Counted from the first letter of the stretch, positions 34,576-44,915 are shown. The stretch: 64,000 bases of DNA from Pectobacterium aroidearum (GCF_041228105.1 NZ_CP166097.1:4960001-5024000); one strand, 5' to 3'. Numbers and translations: made by a program. The notes: generated by a model from the letters alone, not told the origin.

Positions 34576-35775
34576 TTAGGGCGTATGCATCGTGCCATCA
34601 GGCAGGCGGCTCTGTGTCCATTCGTGCGGACGATAGACGACGGGGAACTGCCGCGCCGCGTCCAGATCGATCCCGACACCAATGCCGGGGCGCTCAATCG
34701 GATACAGATAGCCATTCTCCGGCTCTACCGCCTGCGGGAAGACCTTACGGGTATTTTCCGGGTAAGCGACAAACTCCTGAATGGCTGCATTGTGCAGGTG
34801 GATATTGAGGTGAATGTTGACCGCCGCGCCGATAGGCGTCATATCCGGTGGGCAGTGCCACGCCAGCCGAACGCCAAAGTTCTGACAGAACGCACCCAGC
34901 TTCAGTGCAGGTGTAATCCCGCCAATCTGTGAGACATGGCAGCGAATGAAATCAATCTGCCGGTTAATCACCAGATTCTGCCACTCGGCAGGATTATTAA
35001 ATAGCTCCCCAGTCGCCAGCGGCACCGCGCTCTGGCTGCGGATCTGCGCCAGCCACTCGTTTTGCGCAGGCGGCAAAATATCTTCGATGAAATAGGGACG
35101 ATAGGCTTCTACTGCTTTGGCGAACTGCACGGCCTGATTCGGGAACAGGCGCTCATGGACATCATGCAGAATGTGGAAACGATCGCCGTATTTCTCGCGC
35201 AACGCACGGAACATGCCGATCGTGTTAGCCATGTACTGATCTTGATCGTAATAGGCTCCTTCCGTTGGCTGGCGCGTACTGTGCAGCGCGTCAGGATTGC
35301 CACCATAGAACCCTAACTGGCAGCGGATATGGCGATAACCCTGCGCATACAGCCGTTCTACGTCCTGATACAGCCCATCCAGCGTATCGCTGGCAGCATG
35401 ACTGTAGGCCGCGATCGCATCGCGGGATTTCCCACCAAACAGGTGATAGAGCGGCATATCCGCCAGCTTGCCCTTGATGTCCCACAGCGCCATATCGACG
35501 CCCGCCACCGCATTGTTGATCACCGGCCCGTTACGCCAGTAGGCGTTAACCATCATCATGTGCCAGAGATCTTCGATATGGTTAGCATCCCTTCCGACTA
35601 AAAGCGGTTTGAGGTACTCGTCGACCATCGCTTTTACAGCCAGCGGGCGCTGCTGGAAGGTCGCACAGCCATAACCCGTGATACCTTTATCTGTACGAAC
35701 CACCACCGTCACTAAATTATGGCGGTCAGGGCGGGTAACAAGACATTCAATGTCAGTAATGATTGTCGGTAACAA
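34576..35775 (-). CDS. RspA/ManD-type sugar-acid dehydratase (enolase superfamily)
   Basis: A 399-residue enolase-superfamily protein related to E. coli RspA and D-mannonate dehydratases; members dehydrate D-mannonate or D-gluconate, some very slowly. Visible features are [26 protein letters not shown], the metal-ligand segment [25 protein letters not shown] and [10 protein letters not shown]. The ORF opens with TTG behind GGAGG; no internal ATG fits the family start better. It is divergent from the PTS gene and convergent with the GntR gene once the island is removed. Substrate cannot be fixed from sequence. Confidence 0.85.
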   Translation of the reverse strand: MLPTIITDIECLVTRPDRHNLVTVVVRTDKGITGYGCATFQQRPLAVKAMVDEYLKPLLVGRDANHIEDLWHMMMVNAYWRNGPVINNAVAGVDMALWDIKGKLADMPLYHLFGGKSRDAIAAYSHAASDTLDGLYQDVERLYAQGYRHIRCQLGFYGGNPDALHSTRQPTEGAYYDQDQYMANTIGMFRALREKYGDRFHILHDVHERLFPNQAVQFAKAVEAYRPYFIEDILPPAQNEWLAQIRSQSAVPLATGELFNNPAEWQNLVINRQIDFIRCHVSQIGGITPALKLGAFCQNFGVRLAWHCPPDMTPIGAAVNIHLNIHLHNAAIQEFVAYPENTRKVFPQAVEPENGYLYPIERPGIGVGIDLDAARQFPVVYRPHEWTQSRLPDGTMHTP

Positions 35776-36097
35776 AAAAATATCCTCCGACGCATTTCCC
35801 GGAATAGCGATAACCGGTAAAGATGCAGTCTAAAAATCAGTTTCTTTTTTGTTTTCTACTTATTTTTTCTTTTATTGTAAATCTCTTATTTAAAATAATT
35901 ATTTTGGTTTGAAAAATCCATCTAATTGATAAAAAAACCAGACCAATTATGGAATAATTGCAATAAACACTCCTTTACAGGCTAATCATGTGATGAATCT
36001 CATGTTTTATTGGTTTGTTTTTTATTTTTTAAGATTTTACTATCTGAGGAAATAATTCGGCCAAAAATAACATAAGGTCATGTTGGGGGTTTATTCC
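35776..36097. other. AT-rich promoter region between ManD-like and PTS genes
   Basis: The 322-bp divergent region is very AT-rich. A short motif recurs: TTTTGGTTTGA near 35903, the inverted form AACCAGACCAAT near 35937 and TATTGGTTTG near 36008. These could be operators for the neighbouring GntR-family regulator, but no consensus is known to me. Confidence 0.4.
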
Positions 36098-37486
36098 ATG
36101 GGAAAAAATGACGTTATTCAGTCAATCATTAAACTGGTTGGCGGAAACGAAAACATTAATAAAGCCTGGCACTGTATGACGCGGCTTCGGTTTGATTTAA
36201 TTGATGAAAGTAAAGTGCAAACTGAGGCCATCAAGAATCTGCCAGGAATATTAGGTGCTCAACACCAAAGTGAGCAATTTCAGATTATTATCGGGCCACA
36301 GGTCAACGAGTATTACGAACTGCTGAGCGCACAGCTTTCCCCGACGGCACTTTCCTCCGACGCACCAGCGCAGCCAGACGCGCAGAAGTCAAAAAAGGGG
36401 CTGGTTTCGCTGTTCATGGATACAGTTTCTGGCGTGTTCGGCCCGATCGTTCCCGCCATCGCTGGCGCAGGGATGATCAAAGGGCTGCTGGCTGGATTGA
36501 TCGCCATGAAAGTGATCTCCGCGAAAACCGATACGGTGATCGTCCTCGATCTGATCGCCAGCGGTGTGTTCTATTTCCTTCCGTTCTTCCTTGCGGTCTC
36601 GGCTGCCAAGATATTTAAAACGAACGAATATCTGGCGGCGGCCGTTGCGGCCTGCCTGATGTATCCGTCTTTGATGGAAGCGGCGAAAGCCTTAGCCAGC
36701 CACAGCCCCGATGCGGTCAGCGCGTTTTACTTCATGGGCATATTGCCCATTTCGGTGTTCAACTACTCTGCCAGCGTCATCCCGGTCATTTTCTCCGTGC
36801 TGGCATTGAGCTATATCCACCGCTGGGTCGATCGCATAATGCCTTCGGTGCTGAAAACCGTATTTACGCCAACGCTGACGCTGTTTATCACCGCGCTGGT
36901 GTCGCTCACGGTGATCGGGCCATTCGGGATCTACCTTGGTAAACTGCTGGCGCTGTTTATTCAGAGCCTGTTCGATGTGTCATCTATCTTTGCCGGTTTC
37001 GTGGTGGGTGCAATTCGGCCTGTCGCCATCCTGACTGGTATGCATCACGCCATGACGCCTATTGCGCTGCAAAACTTCGCCGATCAGGGTTTTGATATGC
37101 TGATGCCGATGATGTGTATGGCTAACATGGCGATTGCAGGTTCCACGTTTGCCATCTATTTCCACGCCAAAACCCGTCAGGATAAATCTGTCGTGCTGTC
37201 TGCTGGGGTGTCTGCACTGCTCGGAATCACGGAACCCGCACTCTTCGGCGTGCTGACCAAGTACAAAAAAGCGTTTATCGCCGCCACCGTTGCCAGCTCT
37301 ATTGCGTCGGCCTTTATCGCGTTCTTCGGTGTCCGGCTGTATGGCTACATTCTCTCGAGTATTTTCAGCCTGCCAGCCTACATCGGCCCGTACTTTAGCT
37401 ACGCCGTTTCCGGCATGGCCATCGCCATCGTGCTTTCCTTCACGCTGACCTACATCCTGGTTGTCAGAGCCTCCAAACAGTCGTAA
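36098..37486 (+). CDS. PTS permease, EIIBC component (glucose/sucrose superfamily)
   Basis: A 462-residue inner-membrane sugar permease. The N-terminal EIIB domain carries the phosphorylated Cys in WHCMTRLRF (Cys26); the EIIC domain from about residue 105 has about ten membrane segments with FGPIVPAIAGAGMIKG and the sugar-site segment GITEPALFGV. No EIIA domain is fused or adjacent, so phosphate should come from EIIA-Glc (Crr). The chosen ATG (36098) gives a standard EIIB start; an ATG at 36080 with AAGG upstream is possible. With the dehydratase and GntR gene it forms a sugar(-acid) module; the sugar is unknown. Confidence 0.88.
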   Translation: MGKNDVIQSIIKLVGGNENINKAWHCMTRLRFDLIDESKVQTEAIKNLPGILGAQHQSEQFQIIIGPQVNEYYELLSAQLSPTALSSDAPAQPDAQKSKKGLVSLFMDTVSGVFGPIVPAIAGAGMIKGLLAGLIAMKVISAKTDTVIVLDLIASGVFYFLPFFLAVSAAKIFKTNEYLAAAVAACLMYPSLMEAAKALASHSPDAVSAFYFMGILPISVFNYSASVIPVIFSVLALSYIHRWVDRIMPSVLKTVFTPTLTLFITALVSLTVIGPFGIYLGKLLALFIQSLFDVSSIFAGFVVGAIRPVAILTGMHHAMTPIALQNFADQGFDMLMPMMCMANMAIAGSTFAIYFHAKTRQDKSVVLSAGVSALLGITEPALFGVLTKYKKAFIAATVASSIASAFIAFFGVRLYGYILSSIFSLPAYIGPYFSYAVSGMAIAIVLSFTLTYILVVRASKQS

Positions 37487-38000
37487 CCGCACTCGCGGGG
37501 CCGTTGCGCCCCGCCATCCCCCCTCCGCGATACTCTAAATAATTCGAGTTTCAGGACAAAACGTTAGCGTTTTGAACAACGCAAAGCGTTGGCCCGCATG
37601 GTGAGGCTCATTTATGCGCCTCGTAACGCGGCAAGCGAAGGAATCCCGATGAGCTTACTCAGGTAAGTGATTCGGGTGACTGACAAATCTGCCAGAGGCA
37701 GGTTTGAACGCTGCTTGCAGCGGCCCCAACGGGGTGAGACACACGCTAGTGTGTCGAGTAACGTAGCCAACGCACATGCAACTTGAAGTATGACGAGTAT
37801 ATTAGTTAGCCTAATATCCGCGCCCCTGTAATTAAATTTCACAAATTGCCAAGCCCGCCTTAATGCAAGTACAAAGAATAAGGAGAAGAAAAAATCGTCA
37901 ATTGACGAACCCGCCTTATCGTGGCTAGATGGAGGCAGTGCGTCAAAATATGTCAAGTGAAATAAACTTACAAAAATGGTAGGGATGGGTCAGGGTAACT
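37487..38000. other. Gene-free stretch holding an expanded ERIC element
   Basis: Between the PTS gene and ppc. Half of it is the ERIC element at 37530-37800. The remaining part before ppc holds no gene I would support; a 114-codon minus-strand frame across the repeat is not real. Confidence 0.7.
37530..37800 (+). repeat. ERIC element with two internal insertions (271 bp)
   Basis: The ends and core match ERIC: ATACTCTAAATAATTCGAG at the left, GAATCCCGATGAGCTTACTC and AGGTAAGTGATTCGGGTGAC in the core, and ACTTGAAGTATGACGAGTAT at the right. Compared with the 125-bp copy at 57689 it carries about 70 bp near 37557-37626 and about 77 bp near 37684-37760. Both inserts consist of small perfect hairpins, such as CAAATCTGCC / GGCAGGTTTG and ACACAC / GTGTGT. 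Confidence 0.85.
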
Positions 38001-40640
38001 ATGAACGAACAATATTCCGCAATGCGCAGTAACGTCAGTATGCTCGGCAAACTGCTCGGCGACACCATCAAGGAAGCGCTGGGTGAAAATATCCTTGATA
38101 AAGTCGAAACAATCCGCAAGCTGTCAAAGTCTTCCCGCGCAGGTAATGAAAAACATCGTCAGGAGTTGCTGACCACGCTGCAAAACCTGTCTAACGATGA
38201 ACTGTTGCCCGTTGCCCGCGCATTCAGCCAGTTCCTTAACCTGACCAATACCGCTGAGCAATATCATACGATTTCACCGCACGGTGAGGCAGCGAGCAAC
38301 CCGGCACAGCTTTCCAGCGCCTTTGAGCGTCTGAAAGAAAGTAAAGATCTGACCGAGCGAGATATCCGTGACGCCGTGGAATCGCTGTCGATCGAACTGG
38401 TGCTGACCGCACACCCGACCGAAATTACCCGCCGGACGCTGATCCACAAGCTGGTGGAAGTGAATACCTGCCTCAAGCAGCTCGACCATAACGATCTGGC
38501 TGATTATGAACGCAATCAGATCATGCGTCGCTTGCGCCAGCTGATCGCGCAGTCCTGGCACACCGATGAGATCCGTAAAATTCGTCCTACCCCGGTAGAT
38601 GAAGCCAAATGGGGCTTCGCCGTGGTGGAAAACAGCCTGTGGGAAGGCGTCCCCGCGTTTTTACGCGAGCTGGATGAGCAGTTGGAACAGGCTTTCGGCT
38701 ACCGTCTGCCCGTTGACGCCGTTCCGGTGCGCTTTACTTCCTGGATGGGCGGTGACCGTGACGGTAACCCGAACGTGACGGCGGAAGTGACTCGCCATGT
38801 GCTGTTACTCAGCCGCTGGAAAGCCGCCGATCTGTTCCTGCGTGATATTCAGGTGCTGGTTTCCGAGCTGTCGATGTCCGAATGTACGCCGGAGCTGCTG
38901 GAGCTGGCTGGTGGTAGCGAAGTCCAGGAACCGTACCGCGCCATCATGAAATCACTGCGTTCACAGCTGAGCAGTACGCTGAGCTATCTGGAAGCGCGTC
39001 TGACAGGCGAAGAACGTCTGCCCCCCAAAGACCTGCTGATTACCAACGAACAGCTTTGGGAACCGCTCCACGCCTGTTACCAATCGCTGAAATCCTGCGG
39101 CATGGGCATCATCGCCGATGGTCGCCTGCTGGATACGCTACGTCGCGTGCGCTGCTTCGGCGTGCCTTTGGTCCGCATCGATGTCCGTCAGGAAAGCACC
39201 CGTCACACCGAAGCGCTGGCTGAAATTACCCGCTATCTGGGTCTGGGCGACTACGAAAGCTGGTCAGAGTCCGACAAGCAAGCCTTCCTGATCCGCGAAC
39301 TTAGCTCCAAGCGCCCGCTTCTGCCGCGCTACTGGGAACCCAGTGCGGATACCAAAGAAGTGCTTGATACCTGTCGGGTCATCGCTAAAGCGCCGCAGGG
39401 CTCTATCGCCGCCTACGTTATTTCAATGGCACGCACGCCTTCCGACGTGTTGGCCGTTCACCTGCTGCTCAAAGAAGCGGGCTGCCCGTTTGCTCTGCCA
39501 GTCGCGCCGCTGTTTGAAACGCTGGACGACCTGAACAACGCCGATGATGTCATGACGCAATTGCTAAGCATCGACTGGTATCGCGGCTTTATTCAGGGCA
39601 AGCAGATGGTCATGATCGGTTATTCCGACTCTGCAAAAGACGCGGGCGTGATGGCCGCTTCCTGGGCGCAGTACCGTGCACAGGACGCCCTGATCAAAAC
39701 CTGCGAGAAAGCGGGTATCGCACTGACGCTGTTCCACGGACGTGGCGGTTCCATCGGTCGCGGCGGCGCGCCGGCTCATGCCGCGCTGCTGTCACAACCG
39801 CCGGGCAGCCTGAAAGGCGGCCTGCGCGTGACCGAACAGGGCGAGATGATCCGCTTTAAATACGGCCTGCCGGAAGTCACCATCAGCAGTCTGGCGTTGT
39901 ATACCGGTGCGATTCTGGAAGCGAACCTGCTGCCACCACCGGAACCAAAACAAGAATGGCACGAGGTGATGGATGAACTGTCCCGCGTGTCCTGTGATAT
40001 GTACCGTGGATACGTGCGTGAGAACCCGGATTTCGTTCCTTACTTCCGCGCTGCGACGCCAGAGCTGGAACTGGGCAAACTGCCGCTGGGGTCACGTCCG
40101 GCCAAGCGTCGTCCGAACGGCGGTGTAGAAAGCCTGCGCGCTATCCCGTGGATTTTCGCCTGGACGCAGAACCGTCTGATGCTGCCAGCCTGGCTCGGCG
40201 CGGGTGCCGCGTTGCAGAAAGTGGTGGATGACGGCAAACAGGAACAGCTGGAAGAGATGTGTCGCGACTGGCCGTTCTTCTCAACGCGTATCGGTATGCT
40301 GGAGATGGTGTTCGCCAAAGCCGACCTGTGGCTGGCGGAATATTACGATCAGCGTCTGGTCGAAGAGAAGCTGTGGCCGTTAGGGAAACAGCTGCGCGAT
40401 CAGCTGGCCGCCGACATCAACATCGTGCTGGCGATCTCTAACGACGATCACCTGATGGCGGATCTGCCGTGGATCGCGGAATCGATCGCCTTGCGTAACG
40501 TCTACACCGATCCCCTGAACGTGTTGCAGGCAGAGTTGCTGCATCGTTCACGTCAGCAGGAAAAACCGGATGCCGATCTGGAGCTGGCGCTGATGGTCAC
40601 CATCGCCGGTGTTGCAGCGGGTATGCGTAATACGGGTTAA
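38001..40640 (+). CDS. ppc: Phosphoenolpyruvate carboxylase
   Basis: Ppc carboxylates PEP to oxaloacetate, replenishing the TCA cycle. The 879-residue protein has catalytic His in [13 protein letters not shown] (about residue 138), the active-site Lys/Arg segment and the glycine-rich loop [16 protein letters not shown], and ends in the allosteric C-terminus GMRNTG. Regulation by acetyl-CoA and aspartate is known for the family. In E. coli it lies next to argE; here 14 kb separate them. Confidence 0.98.
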   Translation: MNEQYSAMRSNVSMLGKLLGDTIKEALGENILDKVETIRKLSKSSRAGNEKHRQELLTTLQNLSNDELLPVARAFSQFLNLTNTAEQYHTISPHGEAASNPAQLSSAFERLKESKDLTERDIRDAVESLSIELVLTAHPTEITRRTLIHKLVEVNTCLKQLDHNDLADYERNQIMRRLRQLIAQSWHTDEIRKIRPTPVDEAKWGFAVVENSLWEGVPAFLRELDEQLEQAFGYRLPVDAVPVRFTSWMGGDRDGNPNVTAEVTRHVLLLSRWKAADLFLRDIQVLVSELSMSECTPELLELAGGSEVQEPYRAIMKSLRSQLSSTLSYLEARLTGEERLPPKDLLITNEQLWEPLHACYQSLKSCGMGIIADGRLLDTLRRVRCFGVPLVRIDVRQESTRHTEALAEITRYLGLGDYESWSESDKQAFLIRELSSKRPLLPRYWEPSADTKEVLDTCRVIAKAPQGSIAAYVISMARTPSDVLAVHLLLKEAGCPFALPVAPLFETLDDLNNADDVMTQLLSIDWYRGFIQGKQMVMIGYSDSAKDAGVMAASWAQYRAQDALIKTCEKAGIALTLFHGRGGSIGRGGAPAHAALLSQPPGSLKGGLRVTEQGEMIRFKYGLPEVTISSLALYTGAILEANLLPPPEPKQEWHEVMDELSRVSCDMYRGYVRENPDFVPYFRAATPELELGKLPLGSRPAKRRPNGGVESLRAIPWIFAWTQNRLMLPAWLGAGAALQKVVDDGKQEQLEEMCRDWPFFSTRIGMLEMVFAKADLWLAEYYDQRLVEEKLWPLGKQLRDQLAADINIVLAISNDDHLMADLPWIAESIALRNVYTDPLNVLQAELLHRSRQQEKPDADLELALMVTIAGVAAGMRNTG

Positions 40641-40691
40641 TCACCCAGGCAGCAAAGCTACACACAGCAAAACTATACACAACAAAACAAA

Positions 40692-40711
40692 GGCCGGTCA
40701 GTCGACCGGCC
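40692..40711. terminator. Terminator between ppc and the phosphatase gene
   Basis: The stem GGCCGGTC / GACCGGCC with a four-base loop, flanked by AAAACAAA and TAAAAC, lies between convergent genes and can act in both directions. Confidence 0.8.
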
Positions 40712-40723
40712 TAAAACAGAACC

Positions 40724-41506
40724 TTACGCCAGATATTTATCCTGCAAATAGTTCCGCGCACGATTATCCAGACCGTATTCCACCTCAAGCCAGCTATCGA
40801 TCGAGCCGTGTCGTTCGTAGATAGCCTGCAACGCCGTCACGATGAACTCTTCCTGCACCGACAGCACATAAGAGAACTGTCCCAGCGCTTTCTCATTCAG
40901 CGTTGCCGACAAATGCGTCAACAGTTGCTGGCGAAATGGCGTCAGCGTTGTTTCCGTCAGCAGGTAATCTTCCATTACCGTCTGTTCATCCGCACCCAGC
41001 GCAAACATCACTAATGCTGAACCAATACCCGTACGATCTTTACCCACGGCACAGTGCTGTACCAACCCGCCCTCATCTGGCCGTAATAGCAGCGACACCA
41101 GCTGTTTATAGGCAGAATTATTGAAAGGCAAACGGCGATAAAGCTCCAACATAAACGCCCGGGAATCAAACGCCGCCAGCACATCAGATCCCAGCGAGTC
41201 CAGATTGGCCGTCACTTCGTGACGCAATGGGTTGGCCGGATAGGCGTGATAATTAGCGCCCGTCCACAAGACATCAGGCTTCTGCGCAATTTCATCGGCA
41301 TCCCGATAGTCCACCACATGGGAAATAGGCACACCCGCAAGATGTTCGCAGTCAGCCTGACTCAGCAGATCCAGCGAGCCGGAGCGAAAAAGTTTACCGT
41401 GTCGGATAAGCCGCCCATCAGCAGCACGGTTACCGCCTAAATCACGGAAGTTGATTCCGCCGTCCAGCGGTAATAAAGAGGGATGAAGCAACATTGGTTC
41501 GGTCAT
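40724..41506 (-). CDS. Tyrosine/serine phosphatase-like protein
   Basis: A 260-residue protein of the Y_phosphatase3 type (related to MptpB and IphP). The PTP loop HCAVGKDRTGIG contains the Cys-x5-Arg signature, and the N-terminal GGINFRDLGG is typical of the family. The ATG at 41506 behind AGGAG is chosen over an upstream frame start. Members dephosphorylate proteins or phosphoinositides; the substrate here is unknown. It is flanked by hairpins and appears monocistronic. Confidence 0.82.
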   Translation of the reverse strand: MTEPMLLHPSLLPLDGGINFRDLGGNRAADGRLIRHGKLFRSGSLDLLSQADCEHLAGVPISHVVDYRDADEIAQKPDVLWTGANYHAYPANPLRHEVTANLDSLGSDVLAAFDSRAFMLELYRRLPFNNSAYKQLVSLLLRPDEGGLVQHCAVGKDRTGIGSALVMFALGADEQTVMEDYLLTETTLTPFRQQLLTHLSATLNEKALGQFSYVLSVQEEFIVTALQAIYERHGSIDSWLEVEYGLDNRARNYLQDKYLA

Positions 41507-41608
41507 ACATCTCCTTGCGAGGTTGAAAGGCGAGCAAGGCAACCGTATTACACACGCAGAGCGCGTCGCAGGTTAACCCAATAAACCAGAACAAGTGATT
41601 AGGATAAA

Positions 41609-41632
41609 GGCTGGTCTCTGCGATGACCAGCC
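41609..41632. terminator. Hairpin downstream of udp
   Basis: The stem GGCTGGTC / GACCAGCC with an eight-base loop lies 24 bp after the udp stop; on the minus strand a TTTATCC follows. Confidence 0.7.
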
Positions 41633-41655
41633 CAAAATAACATCAACTTTTGTGC

Positions 41656-42426
41656 TTATTCAGCCGCTAACAAACGGCGTGTGGCATCCAGCAACACCTT
41701 GATCACGGTGGTTTCGGCCAGCTTCATGGTTGCTGCATCCGGGATTTCCTGCTGGGTACGGTTCACGATCACGCCCGCGATCATGCCCGCTTTTAGCCCC
41801 TGACTGGCGCACATGGTCAGCAGCGTGGCAGATTCCATTTCATAGTTCAGCACGCCCATGCTCTGCCACTCTTCCATCGAACCGCGGAAGCGACGCACCA
41901 CGCGTCCAGAGAAGGTGTCGTAACGTTCCTGACCCGGGTAAAACGTATCAGAAGACGCCGTGATGCCCACGTGCAACGCCGCCCCCGACGCCTTCGCTGC
42001 GTCCACCAGCGCAGTGGTACAGCCGAAATCAGCCACGGCTGGGAATTCCATCGGCGCGAAGTGCAGGCTTGCACCGTCAAGACGGACGGCGGCAGTGGTC
42101 ACCAGCACATCACCCACATTGATACCAGACTGAATCGCCCCTGTTGTACCGACGCGCAGGAAAGTACGGATGCCGAGCTGTGCCAACTCTTCTACCGCGA
42201 TGGACGTTGACGGGCCGCCAATACCGGTCGAGCAAACAATGACTGCCTTGCCGTCCAGTTCCGCACGCCAGGACGTAAATTCACGGTGTGACGCCAGATG
42301 TACCGGGTTATCCATCAGGCGAGCAATTTTTTCGACACGCTCAGGATCGCCGGGCACGATAGCCAGCGTCGCACCCTGTAAATCGTTCTTGACCAGACCA
42401 AGATGGAACACATCAGATGTAGACAT
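41656..42426 (-). CDS. udp: Uridine phosphorylase
   Basis: Udp cleaves uridine with phosphate to uracil and ribose 1-phosphate. The start [11 protein letters not shown] at 42426 aligns with E. coli and gives 256 residues. Family motifs are the phosphate site [23 protein letters not shown] and [14 protein letters not shown]. Two CRP-like sites upstream suggest the CRP/CytR control known for E. coli udp. Confidence 0.97.
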   Translation of the reverse strand: MSTSDVFHLGLVKNDLQGATLAIVPGDPERVEKIARLMDNPVHLASHREFTSWRAELDGKAVIVCSTGIGGPSTSIAVEELAQLGIRTFLRVGTTGAIQSGINVGDVLVTTAAVRLDGASLHFAPMEFPAVADFGCTTALVDAAKASGAALHVGITASSDTFYPGQERYDTFSGRVVRRFRGSMEEWQSMGVLNYEMESATLLTMCASQGLKAGMIAGVIVNRTQQEIPDAATMKLAETTVIKVLLDATRRLLAAE

Positions 42427-42543
42427 AACTGCCTCCCGGGCAATCAATTGGGTATTCAGAGAAATCACACCGGACGCCTCATAACGTAGTCTATGAGCGT
42501 CCGTTTAATAAAAAGACTCTAGCGCATCATTACGTTTTTTTAA

Positions 42544-42610
42544 GTGACTAAAATCACCTATAAAAAAGAAACAAACATCAACATACATAAAAAACGTGAT
42601 ATGAATCACT
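42544..42610 (-). promoter_or_regulatory. Paired CRP-like sites upstream of udp
   Basis: GTGACTAAAATCAC (42544-42557) and CGTGATATGAATCACT (42595-42610) both fit TGTGA-N6-TCACA, with centres about 52 bp apart. This spacing is the arrangement where CytR binds between two CRP dimers in nucleoside-regulon promoters. Control by CytR is inferred. Confidence 0.72.
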
Positions 42611-42679
42611 ATTTATCAGGTGATGAATGCATTTTTGCCGCTTAATTGTCTTCTAGTGTAGATTCTTTAGCCTTATCAG

Positions 42680-43276
42680 TTACGACAACGAACCAAACTC
42701 AATACTCTCTGGTTCAATCATTGCCAGAAAGGCATCACATAGAATTTCCCCTTGCCAGGATGCACAAATGGCTTCTGCGTACTGCTGATTGTCGGCAAAG
42801 GCGAGATCGATAAAAACGCCATTATCCAGACTGACTAAATGCTGGCTTTTCCAGCCCGGCTGAAGTGAAAGGTGACGTTCTACCATCTGATTATATGCCT
42901 GGCGCATGTCACTCTCCTGAATCCCCTGCTTGAGACGAAATCGCCCTATTTCGATACCGCCTCTGCTTGTTACTGGCGGTGCGTCCGCCATTTGAACGGT
43001 ATAGTGCCCCATGCTGTGCAGCGCACTGACCGAAGATCTGAAGCAGGAAAATTCCGGTTGGCTTTCAACCGCTTTTGCCGCAGCACGTGCTGCTTCAAGA
43101 CTATTCCACACCACAAGATCGACACGCTCGGCGGAAATATCGATGCCTGAAAATGCGATCCAGTCGATAAACCCAGGGAAATGCTTTAACAGACGTTGTG
43201 CTGATACGCGCGCTGCATCGGCCTCTTGCTGGGTTTTCACTGTATAAGTGACGATTTCGTAACATGGGGTAGCCAT
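42680..43276 (-). CDS. Antibiotic-biosynthesis-monooxygenase-like (ABM) domain protein
   Basis: A 198-residue protein with a dimeric alpha/beta-barrel look: the first half (YEIVTYTVKTQQEADAAR, FPGFIDWIAFSG, VDLVVWNSLEAARAAAKAV) has the ABM pattern, and the second half (FRLKQGIQESDMRQAYNQM, WKSQHLVSLDNGVFIDLAF) repeats it loosely. Function unknown. It is divergent from a WYL regulator across a palindromic operator and is probably its target. Start MATPCYEIV was chosen over an upstream ATG because the family similarity begins there. Confidence 0.7.
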   Translation of the reverse strand: MATPCYEIVTYTVKTQQEADAARVSAQRLLKHFPGFIDWIAFSGIDISAERVDLVVWNSLEAARAAAKAVESQPEFSCFRSSVSALHSMGHYTVQMADAPPVTSRGGIEIGRFRLKQGIQESDMRQAYNQMVERHLSLQPGWKSQHLVSLDNGVFIDLAFADNQQYAEAICASWQGEILCDAFLAMIEPESIEFGSLS

Positions 43277-43319
43277 TGTGAACTCCGTAATCATGATGAT
43301 ATGAAGCCCGAATCGTATT

Positions 43320-43353
43320 ACACCACCCTGACAGAACTTGTCAGGGTGGTGTA
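43320..43353. promoter_or_regulatory. Large palindromic operator of the WYL regulator
   Basis: Perfect 14-bp arms ACACCACCCTGACA / TGTCAGGGTGGTGT flank a five-base centre. The site lies 10 bp before the regulator start and 43 bp before the divergent ABM gene. It is well placed for autoregulation and control of both genes; binding by the adjacent regulator is inferred. Confidence 0.8.
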
Positions 43354-43363
43354 CTCTCTTCTC

Positions 43364-44041
43364 ATGAAAACTATTCGGCTATTCTCTCTACTCGATCATC
43401 TTCGCGGCCGTGTGCACCCGGTATCAGCGGAAATATTAGCCCAAGCGTTGAATGTATCGGTCAGAACGATCTACAGGGATATGGCGGCACTACAAACCAT
43501 CGGCGCCCCTATTCGCGGAGAATCGGGGCTCGGTTACCTACTTGAAAAAGACTACTTCCTGCCCCCGCTGAATTTTGATCCAGATGAATTGGACGCCATT
43601 ATGCTGGGAATGCGGCTGATAGGTGCCAGGGGCGATGACATGCTTTCCGCAGCAGCCAGACGGGTTTCAGCAAAAATCAGCGCCGTGATTGATGTCAAAA
43701 AATCTGATAGCTATAAGTCGCTTCCTCTCAGAGCGGTTTCCCGACATACCGAGGAAAGTGAGAAAGCCATAAAACACCTGGCTTTTATTCGCCTTGCTAT
43801 CCGTAACAAGCTTCAACTACGTATTGCCTATGTTGACCTGCAAGGCAGAGAGAGCGATAGAATCGCTCGTCCTCTCGGGTTAACCCTGTTTGATGCCGTG
43901 TGGTTACTCACGATATGGTGTGAAACTCGCTCAGACTTTCGCAATCTAAGGGTCGATAACATCACTTCCGTGGCGGAGACCGGCCTATACTTCAGACCAG
44001 AGAAAGGGAAACGCTTCGAAGACTATCTCAATACGCTGTAG
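43364..44041 (+). CDS. YafY-type HTH/WYL transcriptional regulator
   Basis: A 225-residue DeoR-like regulator: the N-terminal winged helix contains SAEILAQALNVSVRTIYRDM (about residues 21-40), followed by a WYL-type domain (RIAYVDLQGRESDRIARPLG, LLTIWCETRSDFRNLRVDNI). WYL domains sense small ligands or nucleic acids in related proteins. The ATG at 43364 begins MKTIRLFSLLDHLRGR, the family start; longer starts would cross the operator. ysgA follows 46 bp downstream. Confidence 0.85.
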   Translation: MKTIRLFSLLDHLRGRVHPVSAEILAQALNVSVRTIYRDMAALQTIGAPIRGESGLGYLLEKDYFLPPLNFDPDELDAIMLGMRLIGARGDDMLSAAARRVSAKISAVIDVKKSDSYKSLPLRAVSRHTEESEKAIKHLAFIRLAIRNKLQLRIAYVDLQGRESDRIARPLGLTLFDAVWLLTIWCETRSDFRNLRVDNITSVAETGLYFRPEKGKRFEDYLNTL

Positions 44042-44087
44042 GCAGAATACGGCTAACTACGATTCATCGATAACAGGAGAGCGCGTA

Positions 44088-44915
44088 ATGAAGACTGATG
44101 AACAGACGACCTTCAAACATCTTCCCCAGGGGCTATCCCCAGCAGTGGAGCCGCAGACCTCCTCCATCGTTACCACAGATTCTGTCGGTATCATTGCCAG
44201 TGAAACCACCATTCCTTCTCAGGGTGAGCAGTTGCCCGCGTATATCGCCAGACCGGCAAATCATGAGAAGCCGCTTCCTATCGTTTTGGTGGTGCAGGAG
44301 ATTTTCGGCGTTCATCAACATATTCAGGACGTGTGCCGCAGGCTGGCCAAACAGGGCTACATGGCCATTGCGCCAGAGCTGTATTTTCGTCAGGGTGACC
44401 CCAGCCAATATGACAATATTCAGCGAATCCTGACCGAGCTGGTTTATAAGGTGCCCGATACACAGGTGCTGTCCGATCTTGATCACACGGCCAACTGGGC
44501 GATTAAACAGGGCGGTGATGCCAGTAAGCTGGCGATCACCGGTTTCTGCTGGGGCGGACGCATCACCTGGCTCTACGCCGCGCACAACCCGCAGCTCAAG
44601 GCAGCCGTTGCCTGGTATGGTAAGTTTACGGGTGAGAAAACGTTGAATAGCCCCAAACATCCGGTCGATATTGCAACGGAATTGGAAGCCCCTGTGCTGG
44701 GGTTATATGGCGCGAAGGACGAAGGGATTCCGTTGACACAGGTTGATATCATGCGGCAGGCGCTACGCGCTGCCAATGCGGAGGCAGATATCATCGTCTA
44801 CCCCGATGCCGGCCATGCTTTCCATGCCGATTATCGGCCAAGCTACCATGAAGAATCTGCACAAGACGGCTGGCAGCGTATGCTGGCGTGGTTCCAGAAA
44901 AACGGCGTGGCGTAA
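44088..44915 (+). CDS. ysgA: Dienelactone hydrolase family protein YsgA
   Basis: A 275-residue alpha/beta hydrolase. The catalytic triad is visible: Cys in GFCWGG, Asp in YGAKDEGIP and His in AGHAFHAD. The oxyanion Glu is in VVQEIFGV. E. coli YsgA lies between udp and metE; here a WYL/ABM pair lies between udp and ysgA and two chemoreceptor genes separate it from metE. Physiological substrate is unknown. Confidence 0.88.
   Translation: MKTDEQTTFKHLPQGLSPAVEPQTSSIVTTDSVGIIASETTIPSQGEQLPAYIARPANHEKPLPIVLVVQEIFGVHQHIQDVCRRLAKQGYMAIAPELYFRQGDPSQYDNIQRILTELVYKVPDTQVLSDLDHTANWAIKQGGDASKLAITGFCWGGRITWLYAAHNPQLKAAVAWYGKFTGEKTLNSPKHPVDIATELEAPVLGLYGAKDEGIPLTQVDIMRQALRAANAEADIIVYPDAGHAFHADYRPSYHEESAQDGWQRMLAWFQKNGVA

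Noticed and set aside
37612..37956. 114-codon minus-strand frame between the PTS gene and ppc
   Set aside because: It runs through the ERIC element and its hairpin inserts; the translation follows the repeat, has no family features and no ribosome site.
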